Notes: generated from the letters alone by a model not told the origin. A stretch of 54,200 nt of DNA from a delta proteobacterium NaphS2 (GCA_000179315.1 ADZZ01000375.1:1-54200); one strand, 5' to 3'. Shown: positions 35,593 through 43,522, numbered from the stretch's first letter. Translations and numbers: made by a program.

Positions 35593-37233
35593 ATGAATCC
35601 ACGACAGTTCGACAATGATTTTATCGTAATCGGATCCGGTTTCGGCGGAAGCGTATCGGCATTGCGGTTGGCGGAAAAGGGATATCGGGTTTGTGTTCTG
35701 GAAAAAGGACGGCGCTGGGACAAGGAGGACTTTCCTAAGACGAACTGGAATCTGAAAAAATATATGTGGCTTCCCCAACTGGGAATGTATGGATATCAGA
35801 TGCTGACGCCGCTGAAACATGTTCTGATCCTTCATGGCGGCGGAGTGGGAGGTGGCAGCCTGGTATATGCCAATCAGTTGCTGATTCCGCCGGACGAGGT
35901 GTTTGAACGACCGGAATGGGTTATCCCTGATTGTAAGAACACACTCAAACCATTCTACGAGGAGGCCCGGAAAATGCTGGGAGCCAACCCGACGCCACAA
36001 ATCGGAGTGGCGGACACCTGCCTGAAAGATGTTGGGCTTGACCTGCGGGGGAAAGATACCTTTCATATGAACGATGTCGGTATTTTCTTCGGCAAACAGG
36101 ACGTGACGGTGGCAGACCCCTATTTTAACGGGGAGGGGCCGGAAAGAACCGGTTGCACCTTCTGCGGTTCCTGCATGATCGGTTGTCCGGTGGGTGCAAA
36201 AAATACCCTTGATCGCAATTACCTCTATCTGGCAGAAAAAAAAGGAGTTGAGATTATACCAGAGACCGAGGTAGTTGGCGTTCGACCCATTGACAGAGGG
36301 TATGAGTTATCCACTCGGAGCCCGTCAGGAGCGAACCCCCGGAAAAGCTACCGTACCCGTGGCGTCGTGTTCAGCGGCGGTGTCATGGGGACTGTCAAAC
36401 TCCTGCTGCAGTGTCGACACAAGGGAATGCTGCCGGATATCTCCGAGCAGCTCGGAAACGTGGTCCGAACCAATTCGGAGGCATTGCTGGGAGTGCGCTC
36501 TTATGACAAAAATACCGATTGGAACGATCAGATTGCCATCACATCAGGGATTTATCCGGACGATACCACCCATGTTGAAATGGTGCGCTACAACAAAGGA
36601 TCGGATGTCCTGCTGAATCTGCTGACCCTGTTCACCGGGGGCGGCGGGAATATCCCCCGGGTGCTACGTTACATGGGCAATATTTTGCGACACCCGGTTC
36701 GTTTTATAGGGCTGCTCTGGCCCTTGGGCAAGGCAGCGAGCACAACCGTGGTGCTGGTCATGCAGACGGATGAAAACCACTTAAAGCTGGAGTACAAACC
36801 CCGCTGGTGGAGACTCGGGGGATATAGCATGAATTCCAGCGTTCCTCCCGGTCAGCTGCGGGCTCCCTCCTATATTCCTATCGCCAATGAAGTGACGCGA
36901 CGTTTGGCGGAAAAAATGAAGGGAATTCCTCTAAGTTCATATCCTGAAGCGATACTCAATGCCTCCACGACAGCACATATTCTGGGCGGGTGCTGCATGG
37001 GGAAAACGCCGGAAGAAGGTGTGGTGGGTTTGAACGGGGAGATTTTTGGCTACCCAAACCTCTATGTGGCCGATGGATCTGTCATAGCGGCGAATCTGGG
37101 CGTCAATCCCAGCCTGACCATCACCGCATTGTCCGAATATATCATGTCCCGGATTGAACTGAAGCAGTATAATTCACGGCATAAGGCATCCACGGTTCAC
37201 TCTCATTGCACAGAGCCCGGTGATTTCATGTAG
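35593..37233 (+). CDS. GMC-type FAD oxidoreductase (cholesterol-oxidase-like)
   Basis: A 546-residue flavoprotein. The FAD-binding loop is VIGSGFGGSVSALRLAEKG (residues 12-30), followed by the Glu of strand 2 in VLEKGRRW. HGGGVGGGSLVYANQ is the second GMC signature, and the C-terminal part has ILGGCCMG and NLYVADGSVIAANLGVNPSL with the active-site region. A Cys-rich stretch, CTFCGSCMIGCPVGAKN at about 191-207, is typical of the cholesterol-oxidase/long-chain alcohol branch found in anaerobes and may hold a cluster. Substrate is probably a hydrophobic alcohol or sterol. AAGGAG lies 7 bases before the ATG. No signal peptide of clear type. Confidence 0.85.
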   Translation: MNPRQFDNDFIVIGSGFGGSVSALRLAEKGYRVCVLEKGRRWDKEDFPKTNWNLKKYMWLPQLGMYGYQMLTPLKHVLILHGGGVGGGSLVYANQLLIPPDEVFERPEWVIPDCKNTLKPFYEEARKMLGANPTPQIGVADTCLKDVGLDLRGKDTFHMNDVGIFFGKQDVTVADPYFNGEGPERTGCTFCGSCMIGCPVGAKNTLDRNYLYLAEKKGVEIIPETEVVGVRPIDRGYELSTRSPSGANPRKSYRTRGVVFSGGVMGTVKLLLQCRHKGMLPDISEQLGNVVRTNSEALLGVRSYDKNTDWNDQIAITSGIYPDDTTHVEMVRYNKGSDVLLNLLTLFTGGGGNIPRVLRYMGNILRHPVRFIGLLWPLGKAASTTVVLVMQTDENHLKLEYKPRWWRLGGYSMNSSVPPGQLRAPSYIPIANEVTRRLAEKMKGIPLSSYPEAILNASTTAHILGGCCMGKTPEEGVVGLNGEIFGYPNLYVADGSVIAANLGVNPSLTITALSEYIMSRIELKQYNSRHKASTVHSHCTEPGDFM

Positions 37234-37267
37234 ACATCTTTCCCTCTCTCAGGAGAGAGATAACATC

Positions 37268-37296
37268 TTGACCGGTCCCACGAATTGGGGTATGGA
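37268..37296 (+). promoter_or_regulatory. Candidate promoter upstream of pabA
   Basis: TTGACC (37268-37273) and TATGGA (37291-37296) are 17 bases apart. Transcription would start near 37303, giving a 98-base leader that contains the terminator hairpin at 37348-37381. Confidence 0.35.
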
Positions 37297-37347
37297 TAAA
37301 GTATTAAATTAAGCATCATCAATAATCAGAGTTATGTCATAGGCAGC

Positions 37348-37381
37348 AGCCACCCAGACTCGTCCGGGTGGCTGTTTTTTT
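37348..37381 (+). terminator. Rho-independent terminator in front of pabA
   Basis: AGCCACCC (37348-37355) pairs perfectly with GGGTGGCT (37366-37373), with a 10-base loop, followed by a run of seven T at 37375-37381. It may end transcripts of the oxidoreductase gene. If the promoter at 37268 is used, it would lie in the pabA leader and act as an attenuator. It also shows that the in-frame extension of pabA to 37368 is not coding. Confidence 0.75.
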
Positions 37382-37400
37382 GTGCGGAGGATTTGGATCC

Positions 37401-38090
37401 ATGCATAGTTCCGGCAGATTGGTTGTCATTGATAATTACGATTCCTTTACTTACAACCTGGTGCAAATGTTCATGACATTCGGCCTGGACATACAGGTAT
37501 ATCGCAGTGATGTCGTCTCCGTGGGGCAGGTTTTGGCGCTTGCTCCCGATTTCATTCTCATCAGCCCCGGACCCAAGGACCCGCAGGCGGCCGGCATTTC
37601 CATGGAATTGATTCTTGAGTGTCATCAGATCATTCCGATCCTGGGCGTTTGTCTGGGCATGCAGTGCATCAATGCGGTCTTTGGAGGGCAAACCGTTCGG
37701 TGTCATCAGCCGGTGCATGGCAAGACCGACCGCATACGGCATAATGAGCAAGGGATATTCAAAGGACTGCCGTCCCCATTCACCGCGGCCCGATATCACT
37801 CTTTAAGGGTTCGTCCCACGGATGCGGCACTGACGGATGAACTGATGATCACCGCCTGTACGGAGGACAATCTCATCATGGGGCTTTCCCATCGTCATTA
37901 CCCCTTGCATGGGGTGCAATTCCATCCGGAAAGCTTTCTCACAGAGCACGGTTTTGACCTGGTGGAAAACTTTCTCAAAAGCGGCAAAACCCCCATTGAT
38001 CATAGACCCGCCCTCAAACACCTCGGTATCAATCCTCTGGAATTTCCATCGTCTGAAGCTTGTGACAGGGAGATGCACAATGGTTTCTGA
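37401..38090 (+). CDS. pabA: Aminodeoxychorismate synthase, glutamine amidotransferase subunit
   Basis: A 229-residue class I glutamine amidotransferase with the nucleophile Cys84 (GVCLGMQ), His175 and Glu177 (QFHPES) and the start LVVIDNYDSFTYNLVQMF. It releases ammonia from glutamine for the partner chorismate enzyme. TrpG and PabA look alike; PabA is chosen because the next gene, overlapping by 11 bases, is a PabB type. GGAGG stands before the ATG at 37401; the longer frame from 37368 runs into a terminator. Confidence 0.88.
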   Translation: MHSSGRLVVIDNYDSFTYNLVQMFMTFGLDIQVYRSDVVSVGQVLALAPDFILISPGPKDPQAAGISMELILECHQIIPILGVCLGMQCINAVFGGQTVRCHQPVHGKTDRIRHNEQGIFKGLPSPFTAARYHSLRVRPTDAALTDELMITACTEDNLIMGLSHRHYPLHGVQFHPESFLTEHGFDLVENFLKSGKTPIDHRPALKHLGINPLEFPSSEACDREMHNGF

Positions 38091-40338
38091 TGACGTCACC
38101 TTGAAGCGCCTGCCGTCGGTTCGTCACATCTTACGTGAACCCATGGACATGGATGAGCCCTTTATAAACGTGGTCGGTCGCTTTGCCCACCTGCCCGGGA
38201 CAGTCATATTGATGAGCGGCGGGAATCTGGATTGTGCCCGCTACCATATTCTGGCCGTATACCCATGGCTCTGTTACAGGGGCAAAGGGAATCATCTGCA
38301 ACTCAACATCGGGGAAGATGCGTTCCATTTTCACGCAGACCCGATTGCAACGCTCAAAAAGATTCTGGCGGCCGGGAAGCATCATACGGATGCTTTGCCG
38401 CAACCGGTCCAGGACGGTCTTTTCGGTTATCTTGCCTATGATTTGAAGGATCATCTGGAAAAACTACCGCGGACCACCCTGGATGATCTGCATCTTCCGG
38501 AGATCTGTTTTTATGCCCCGAGTCTCATTCTCGTGGAAGATCGGGTTACAAAATCCCGCATTTTGCATGGCGTGACGCCCGACGGTTGGGATGAGCAAAT
38601 ATTTGTTTCCCATTATAACCGGTTCAAAAAGACTTTCCATGCATCTCCGGCGCAACATGCGCCCTTTGAGGGGACCAGCGGCACCCTGCGGTCCAATTTT
38701 TCAAAATCCGATTACCTGTCGGCCCTGGGGAAAATTCACGAATACATTGTTTCGGGAGATATCTATCAGGTCAATATGTCCCAGCGATTCTCCATGGGCT
38801 ACAAGGGGAGCGGTTTTGCGTTGTTCCACCGCCTTTTCCACATGAATCCGGCACCCTTTTTCGCCTACATCCACGCAGGGGATCACGAAATTGTCAGCAC
38901 CTCTCCAGAGCGCTTCCTTCACCTGAACGGCAGGCGCCTTGAAACCCGGCCCATCAAAGGGACCCGCAAAAGAGGCGCTTCAAGGGAGGAGGACAACGCC
39001 CTGCGTCAGGAGCTGATCGACAGTCCCAAGGAAGATGCGGAGCTTTCCATGATCGTGGATTTGATGCGCAACGATCTGGGACGTGTTTGTAAGCAGGGTT
39101 CGGTGCGGGTGGCCGAACACAAACGGGTGGAGGCCTATGAAAATGTCTTCCATCTCGTCTCCATTGTAACGGGTGAACTGGTGGACGGAAAGGATGCGGT
39201 GGACGTCATTTCCGCGACGTTTCCCGGAGGATCGATTACCGGTTGCCCAAAAGTGCGGGCCATGGAAATCATTGATGAACTGGAGCCCACCTGCCGCCAT
39301 CTTTACACCGGTTCCATCGGATATATCGGCTTCCATGACACCATGGATCTCTCCATCGCCATTCGTACGGCCATTTTGACCCGGGGGCGGATTCATTTCG
39401 GGGTGGGCGGCGGCATCGTCTTTGATTCACGGCCCGTGGATGAATTTGAAGAGACTCTGCATAAAGGCAAGACCATCATGGCCGCCTGTTTGAACGAAAA
39501 AGAGGGCCGGGAACGTTCGCCTAAAAAAGCACCGGAAGGGCCGTGTGTCTGGTTCAACGGGACCCATGTGCCCGCGGATCAGGCCGCCATTCCCGTCATG
39601 GATTCGGGCTTTCAGCACGGCAACGGGTTTTTTGAAACCCTTCTCGCGGAAAACGGGGCCCCCCTGCGCCTGGACTCCCATATCAAACGGTTTGAACATA
39701 CCTGGAAAACAATTTATACGGATGAATTTCCAGAATTGAGCTGGAAAGAGATTATTTTGCAGGTACTGAGAAAAAACCGTTTGACCACCGGCACGGCCGC
39801 CGTCAAAATCATCACCGCACAGGCCGAATCGGATCGCCCGCCCTATCATCCCCATCTGGTCGTCACGGCCCGGGCCTATACCCATCGCCTGACACTGCTG
39901 GACAAAAACGGCCTTTCGCTCGGGATCTATCCCCATCCCCGTCAGAGCCCTCTGGCCGACCACAAGACCTTGAACTATCTTTACTATTTTCAGGCCGGCC
40001 AATGGGCCAGGGCCAACCGGTTTGATGAAGCCCTGATTTTGAATCCGGACGGCAGTCTATCGGAGACCAACACCGGAAATTTTTTCATCGTCCGTGGAAA
40101 AACGCTGATCGAGCCTCTGTCGCCCCATGTTCTGCCGGGCGTCATGGCAGCGGAATTCCGAAGAAACGCTGCGGAAGCGGGCTTTGATATCATTCAAAAA
40201 CCGTTGTCAAAACAAAGCGTGCGTGCAACCGATCAGGTGTGGATCACGAACTCCCTGATGGGGGCCGTGCCCGTCATCGCCCTCGAGGGTGTGCATCTCG
40301 GGTTTTCAGAAGGCCTGCGAACATGGGGATATCCTTAA
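38080..40338 (+). CDS. pabB: PabB-PabC fusion: aminodeoxychorismate synthase and lyase
   Basis: A 752-residue fusion. Residues about 90-475 are the chorismate-binding domain, with LETRPIKGTRKRG, SMIVDLMRNDLGRV and GGSITGCPKVRAMEIIDELE. The Lys of PIKGT marks PabB (TrpE has Ala there). Residues about 490-752 are aminodeoxychorismate lyase, a fold-type IV PLP enzyme, with VMDSGFQHGNGFFETLL, the PLP Lys in DHKTLNYLYY, and ETNTGNFFIV. The protein turns chorismate with PabA-derived ammonia into aminodeoxychorismate and then p-aminobenzoate and pyruvate, for folate. The ATG at 38080 has AGGGAG before it; an upstream frame to 37909 lies inside pabA. Confidence 0.9.
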   Translation: MVSDDVTLKRLPSVRHILREPMDMDEPFINVVGRFAHLPGTVILMSGGNLDCARYHILAVYPWLCYRGKGNHLQLNIGEDAFHFHADPIATLKKILAAGKHHTDALPQPVQDGLFGYLAYDLKDHLEKLPRTTLDDLHLPEICFYAPSLILVEDRVTKSRILHGVTPDGWDEQIFVSHYNRFKKTFHASPAQHAPFEGTSGTLRSNFSKSDYLSALGKIHEYIVSGDIYQVNMSQRFSMGYKGSGFALFHRLFHMNPAPFFAYIHAGDHEIVSTSPERFLHLNGRRLETRPIKGTRKRGASREEDNALRQELIDSPKEDAELSMIVDLMRNDLGRVCKQGSVRVAEHKRVEAYENVFHLVSIVTGELVDGKDAVDVISATFPGGSITGCPKVRAMEIIDELEPTCRHLYTGSIGYIGFHDTMDLSIAIRTAILTRGRIHFGVGGGIVFDSRPVDEFEETLHKGKTIMAACLNEKEGRERSPKKAPEGPCVWFNGTHVPADQAAIPVMDSGFQHGNGFFETLLAENGAPLRLDSHIKRFEHTWKTIYTDEFPELSWKEIILQVLRKNRLTTGTAAVKIITAQAESDRPPYHPHLVVTARAYTHRLTLLDKNGLSLGIYPHPRQSPLADHKTLNYLYYFQAGQWARANRFDEALILNPDGSLSETNTGNFFIVRGKTLIEPLSPHVLPGVMAAEFRRNAAEAGFDIIQKPLSKQSVRATDQVWITNSLMGAVPVIALEGVHLGFSEGLRTWGYP

Positions 40339-40423
40339 ATAATTCAATAGCATTTGGATATATGGCGAGGATTTAATTTAAGGACATCTCCGAAATTACA
40401 CAATTCTTGTTCCCGGTATCCCA

Positions 40424-40479
40424 CAATACGTATTGACATCCGTCTGTTTTGGACGTACACATAGCCATATGGAATACGT
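40424..40479 (+). promoter_or_regulatory. Promoter and palindromic operator of the DUF6364 antitoxin
   Basis: TTGACA (40433-40438) and TACACA (40456-40461) are 17 bases apart. The perfect palindrome CAATACGTATTG (40424-40435) overlaps the -35 box, and the half-site AATACGT recurs at 40473-40479, the layout of an autoregulated antitoxin gene. Copy B of the module lacks this region. Confidence 0.5.
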
Positions 40480-40500
40480 CATGGTCGGGGGAGGTCAATC

Positions 40501-40743
40501 ATGAAAACAAAATTAACCTTGAGAATGGATGATAATCTAATTGAATCTGCAAAGCAATATTCCGCAAAAACAGGGAAATCCGTTTCCCGAATAGTGGCAG
40601 ACCTGTTTGAAATCATAAGGAATGAGAAAATTGGAAGAGGCCAATCACTCTCGCCGGCGGTCCAATCGCTTAAAGGCGCTCTGAAAGGAAAATCCGTCGA
40701 TGAGAGCGACTATAAGAAATATCTGGAAGAAAAATATTTATGA
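40501..40743 (+). CDS. RHH antitoxin (DUF6364 type), copy A, without its toxin
   Basis: An 80-residue protein starting MKTKLTLRMDDNLIESAKQY, a ribbon-helix-helix DNA-binding fold of the type that partners PIN toxins. Its tail (KSVDESDYKKYLEEKYL) is the probable toxin-binding part. It is intact with promoter, operator and GGGGGAGG ribosome-binding site. The PIN toxin that should begin at the ATG overlapping its stop (40740) is gone: after 12 bases of the toxin start the sequence jumps to the DNA behind the toxin gene (see copy B, 42379-42995). It could still neutralise the copy B toxin in trans. Confidence 0.8.
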   Translation: MKTKLTLRMDDNLIESAKQYSAKTGKSVSRIVADLFEIIRNEKIGRGQSLSPAVQSLKGALKGKSVDESDYKKYLEEKYL

Positions 40744-40986
40744 AAATCCTTAAAAGAATAGGATTGCCAATTTCAGGAAATTGCGCGTCAGAGACGATCG
40801 CATTGTTTACGAAGTTCGAAAAAAACCGTCGTTGTTTATGTGCTGGCTGTTGGCCCCCCGCCGGGACAAGGAGATTTACAGGGCCGCCTTGAACCGGAAA
40901 TGACGAAAAGGAGGCATCGCGGCCAAAGAGCCTACGAAAGAGCTGATCATCCAAAAAGTCATTTTTCCCTTGACTTGAAATCTCGG
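40564..40986 (+). repeat. Copy A of a duplicated TA segment (deleted for the toxin)
   Basis: 40564-40751 matches 42397-42584 and 40750-40986 matches 42984-43220 with no gaps in either block and only a handful of substitutions. Copy A lacks 401 bases of copy B, nearly the whole PIN gene. The join keeps two T shared by both edges. Confidence 0.9.
40757..40903 (+). pseudogene. RelE/ParE-type toxin C-terminal remnant, copy A
   Basis: One frame reads NFRKLRVRDDRIVYEVRKK and later RRDKEIYRAALNRK to a stop at 40901. Between them another frame gives KKTVVVYVLAVG. Together these resemble the C-terminal half of a RelE/ParE toxin (RLRVGDYRIIYEI, VYVVGHRRDVYR) with two compensating indels. No start or upstream half is present. 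The same remnant, with the same indels, follows copy B. Confidence 0.5.
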
Positions 40987-41391
40987 GCAGCAATTCCCGG
41001 TTGCTGTTGAAAGGCCCAATATCAGTGTAACTTGAAATTCGCTTTTCGTAAAGCCTTGGCATTGAAAGTTCTTGAAAAAGCGCATTATGGAGTTCTTTTT
41101 CAAAAAAAAGCATCAAAACTGCAAATAAATTTCAGAAAACCCCGGACATTAGGCGAACGATGGTTCATGATTCACTCCCATAAAAGTCATGAAACATCAA
41201 ACCAACAAAAAAAGGGAAAGTTAGCTTCTCGAAAGCATCTAATTCTCAGCAAGGCTCTTTGACAGCGGCATCTATTTTGTAGAAATGTTAAGAAATAGAC
41301 TCAATAGCGACGCGGTCGGGAATTGCTGTTCTTTTTCATTGCTTGAACATATTTGTTGAGGCATAATAACAAAAAATACGGAGAAATATTG
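40987..41391 (+). other. Gene-free interval before the MNT gene
   Basis: About 400 A/T-rich bases between the end of repeat copy A and the nucleotidyltransferase gene. Short frames here have no ribosome-binding site and match nothing I recognise. No tandem repeat or strong hairpin is seen. Confidence 0.35.
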
Positions 41392-41778
41392 ATGGCAACG
41401 GCATTGGAATTGATTCAAAAAGGGGCCATGCATCGCCAGAAATTTCAACCGCCCCAATTTCCAACTAAGCGGCTATCGTTTGAGGCGCTTCAACTACGGG
41501 AACGATTGCTGGAAAAGGCACGCGAAGCTGCATCAGTGCTGAAGACCCGTTTTGGGGCTCGCCGCGTCATTCTATTCGGATCTTTTGCCCATCACGCCTG
41601 GTTCAGACCGGATGCCGACATTGATATCGCGGTCGAAGGGCTTCCTGTTTGCAATTTCTGGGACGCCTGGAAGACCGTCGAAGAAATCATCTCAGACAGA
41701 CCCGTGGACCTAGTCGATATGGAAACAGCGGTTACTGCACTGAAGCGCTCTATAAGGCGTCACGGGATAGAACTTTGA
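41392..41778 (+). CDS. MNT-type nucleotidyltransferase of a MNT/HEPN TA pair
   Basis: A 128-residue minimal nucleotidyltransferase. The catalytic motif is VILFGSFAHHAWFRPDADID (residues 59-78), that is G-S followed by D-x-D, and a third Asp lies in RPVDLVDME. MNT partners of HEPN toxins act as antitoxins, in known cases by adding AMP to the HEPN protein. A GGAG stands before the ATG at 41392; a longer frame to 41353 lacks one. The stop overlaps a TTG that can start the HEPN gene, so translation is coupled. Confidence 0.85.
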   Translation: MATALELIQKGAMHRQKFQPPQFPTKRLSFEALQLRERLLEKAREAASVLKTRFGARRVILFGSFAHHAWFRPDADIDIAVEGLPVCNFWDAWKTVEEIISDRPVDLVDMETAVTALKRSIRRHGIEL

Positions 41779-42290
41779 ACCAACTCTTAATGGAAATCGC
41801 TGAGAGGATCAGCGGTGAAGTCCCCGAACTGGAGCGTATGATAAAACGTGCCCAAACAGCATGGGACAAAGCCAGCATGGTTTCAACCGAGCAAGACTTT
41901 TATTTAGATTCGGTGGCCCTTAACCTTCACGGCATCTATTCAGGTATCGAAAAGCTATTTGAACTCATTGCCGTCCATCTTGATGACAACCCTCCTAAAG
42001 GCAAAACTTGGCACCGTGATTTGCTTCGCAAAATGACCCAAGAAGTGCCTGGAAAACGCCCTGCGGTAATAGCTTGTGATCGGCTGCCGAGGCTGGATGC
42101 ATTAAGACGATTTCGACATTTGGTCCGAAATGTATATACCTTTAACCTTGCCCTGGAGAAAGTTGCACCCATCATTGCGGGGCTTTCAGAATTGTGGGTT
42201 CCACTAAAAGACGAGTTGTTGGCGTTTGCGGAATACACTGACGACATGGGTGGGGATGGCGGAGATGGGGGGGACGGGGGACGTCCATAA
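41775..42290 (+). CDS. HEPN-type partner of the MNT protein (HepT-like)
   Basis: A 171-residue helical protein from a TTG at 41775 that overlaps the MNT stop (ATG at 41790 is the alternative). The helices with VALNLHGIYSGIEKLFELIA and DALRRFRHLVRNVYTFNLAL are those of HEPN/HepT-like proteins. The usual RNase motif R-x4-H reads RNVYTF here, without the His, so activity is uncertain. The last 15 residues are a Gly-Asp run (GGDGGDGGDGGRP) coming from a G-rich end that is the left terminus of the inverted-repeat element at 42277; the original C-terminus was probably replaced. Confidence 0.75.
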   Translation: MNQLLMEIAERISGEVPELERMIKRAQTAWDKASMVSTEQDFYLDSVALNLHGIYSGIEKLFELIAVHLDDNPPKGKTWHRDLLRKMTQEVPGKRPAVIACDRLPRLDALRRFRHLVRNVYTFNLALEKVAPIIAGLSELWVPLKDELLAFAEYTDDMGGDGGDGGDGGRP

Positions 42291-42390
42291 AATGATAAAT
42301 TTGCAACCTTCCTTTTAGCATTCAACAAGATTTATGGCTCTTTCATTTTTTGTTTAACACGGGCTTTTTTATGATGTTATGGACGTCCCC
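42277..42390. mobile_element. Small element with inverted ends (MITE/REP-like)
   Basis: GGGGACGTCCATAA (42277-42290) and its exact reverse complement (42377-42390) bound 114 bases; inside them the match goes on imperfectly for about 10 further bases (AATGATAAA against CATCATAAA). There is no gene in it. One end forms the tail of the HEPN gene, the other gives the first codons of the truncated antitoxin B, so the element sits exactly at two damaged gene ends. GGGGACG-type ends are common next to REP-associated transposases, a remnant of which lies at 34301. Confidence 0.6.
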
Positions 42391-42576
42391 TACAATGCAA
42401 AAACAGGGAAATCCGTTTCCCGAATAGTGGCAGACCTGTTTGAAATCATAAGGAATGAGAAAATTGGAAGAGGCCAACCACTCTCGCCGGCAGTCCAATC
42501 GCTTAAAAGCGCACTGAAAGGAAAATCTGTCGATGAGAGCGACTATAAGAAATATCTGGAAGAAAAATATTTATGA
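42379..42576 (+). pseudogene. RHH antitoxin copy B, 5'-truncated
   Basis: A 65-residue frame whose residues 7-65 equal residues 22-80 of antitoxin A with a few changes. The first 21 residues, including the DNA-binding strand, have been replaced by six codons (MDVPYN) read from the end of the inverted-repeat element. It has no own promoter or ribosome-binding site. The C-terminal toxin-binding part is intact and its stop overlaps the toxin ATG (ATGA at 42573-42576). It may still bind toxin but should not bind DNA. Confidence 0.75.
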
Positions 42577-42995
42577 AAATCCTTTTTGACACAAACGTTA
42601 TTTTAGACGTTCTGTTGGACAGAAAGCCCTTCTCAGATGATGCAGCCTTTTTGATGTCTTTTGTCGAACAATCCGAGATCATGGGATTTATTTGTGCGAC
42701 CACGGTAACAACCATTTATTACCTCGCCGCAAAAGCACTGGGTCATCAAGCCGCCTCCCGCCATATCCGCACTTTACTGAATCTTTTTGTTGTTGCGCCT
42801 GTCAATCGGGTCGTGCTTGAAGGAGCAGCCGCATCAAAACTCAAGGACTTCGAGGATGCCGTTATTCATGCATCGGCAATCCATGCCGGAGCTGAATATA
42901 TCGTGACAAGGAACAGTGCTGATTTCAAAGAATCCCGTCTGCCTGTTTTTAGCCCAACAGATCTGATTAACAATCTAGAATCATTAAAAGAATAG
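42573..42995 (+). CDS. PIN-domain toxin of the RHH/PIN pair
   Basis: A 140-residue PIN protein starting MKILFDTNVILDVLLDRKPF. The acidic site is Asp6 (FDTN), the acidic residues in KLKDFEDAVIHASA and Asp in RNSADFKESRLP. PIN toxins of this group cut RNA. Its start overlaps the stop of the truncated antitoxin B. With B damaged, safe expression would depend on antitoxin A, 1.8 kb upstream, or on weak transcription, since the normal promoter is absent here. Confidence 0.85.
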   Translation: MKILFDTNVILDVLLDRKPFSDDAAFLMSFVEQSEIMGFICATTVTTIYYLAAKALGHQAASRHIRTLLNLFVVAPVNRVVLEGAAASKLKDFEDAVIHASAIHAGAEYIVTRNSADFKESRLPVFSPTDLINNLESLKE

Positions 42996-43137
42996 GATTG
43001 CCAATTTCAGGAAATTGCGCGTCGGAGACGATCGCATTGTTTACGAAGTTCGAAAAAAACCGTCGTTGTTTATGTGCTGGCTGTTGGCCCCCCGCCGGGA
43101 TAAGGAGATTTACAGGGCCGCCTTGAACCGGAAATGA
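42991..43137 (+). pseudogene. RelE/ParE-type toxin C-terminal remnant, copy B
   Basis: Same as 40757-40903 with two substitutions, including the same two compensating indels. The damage therefore came before the duplication. Confidence 0.5.
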
Positions 43138-43331
43138 CGAAAAGGAGGCATCGCGGCCAAAGAGCCTACGAAAGAGCTGATCATCCAAAAAGTCATTTTT
43201 CCCTTGACTTGAAATCTCGGAGGACATACAGAACGTAATAGTTGAATTTATAGTGATCTAATGACTATTTCCATAAGCGACTTTTTTCATCTTCAGCCCA
43301 AAGAGAAAAAATATGGCACACGGCATCTTAG

Positions 43332-43365
43332 AAACCCCGTTTCTCTTAAGAGATCGGGGTTTTTT
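43332..43365 (+). terminator. Rho-independent terminator
   Basis: AAACCCCG (43332-43339) pairs with CGGGGTTT (43355-43362), the loop holds the palindrome TCTCTTAAGAGA, and a T run ends it. It separates the RHH/PIN module from the next TA pair. The 71 bases from 43334 on have a relative at 45644. Confidence 0.65.
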
Positions 43366-43404
43366 GTTGGGTTGAAAAGCGAGCTATTCCATCATGAAAG
43401 TTTT
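43334..43404 (+). repeat. Dispersed 70-base repeat, first copy
   Basis: Terminator-like hairpin followed by TTGTTGGG and an ATGAAAG stretch; about 80 percent identical to 45644-45713 with one indel. The second copy leads into a small lipoprotein gene; behind the first copy only unrelated sequence follows. Confidence 0.6.
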
Positions 43405-43522
43405 ATGTGAAAATTGGGTAAAAATGGGCTATAAATTCTGCTAATTCAAGGCACAACCTGTAGCTGATTACACGGCGCCGGTCAGCACCGCGAGTGGGCT
43501 ACTTGATCGTAAGGAGAATACT

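Larger units (their letters stand above)
42397..43220 (+). repeat. Copy B of the duplicated TA segment (with toxin)
   Basis: See copy A at 40564-40986. Copy B holds the complete toxin gene and the same RelE-like remnant. Both copies end at the same base (TTGAAATCTCGG), which marks the edge of the duplication. Confidence 0.9.

Noticed and set aside
38080-39540. TrpE (anthranilate synthase) for the chorismate-binding domain
   Set aside because: The PIKGTR Lys is diagnostic of PabB, and the chain is fused to an aminodeoxychorismate lyase.
40500-43220. CRISPR array, suggested by repeated sequence
   Set aside because: There are just two long copies of one gene-containing segment, not short regularly spaced repeats, and no cas genes are present.
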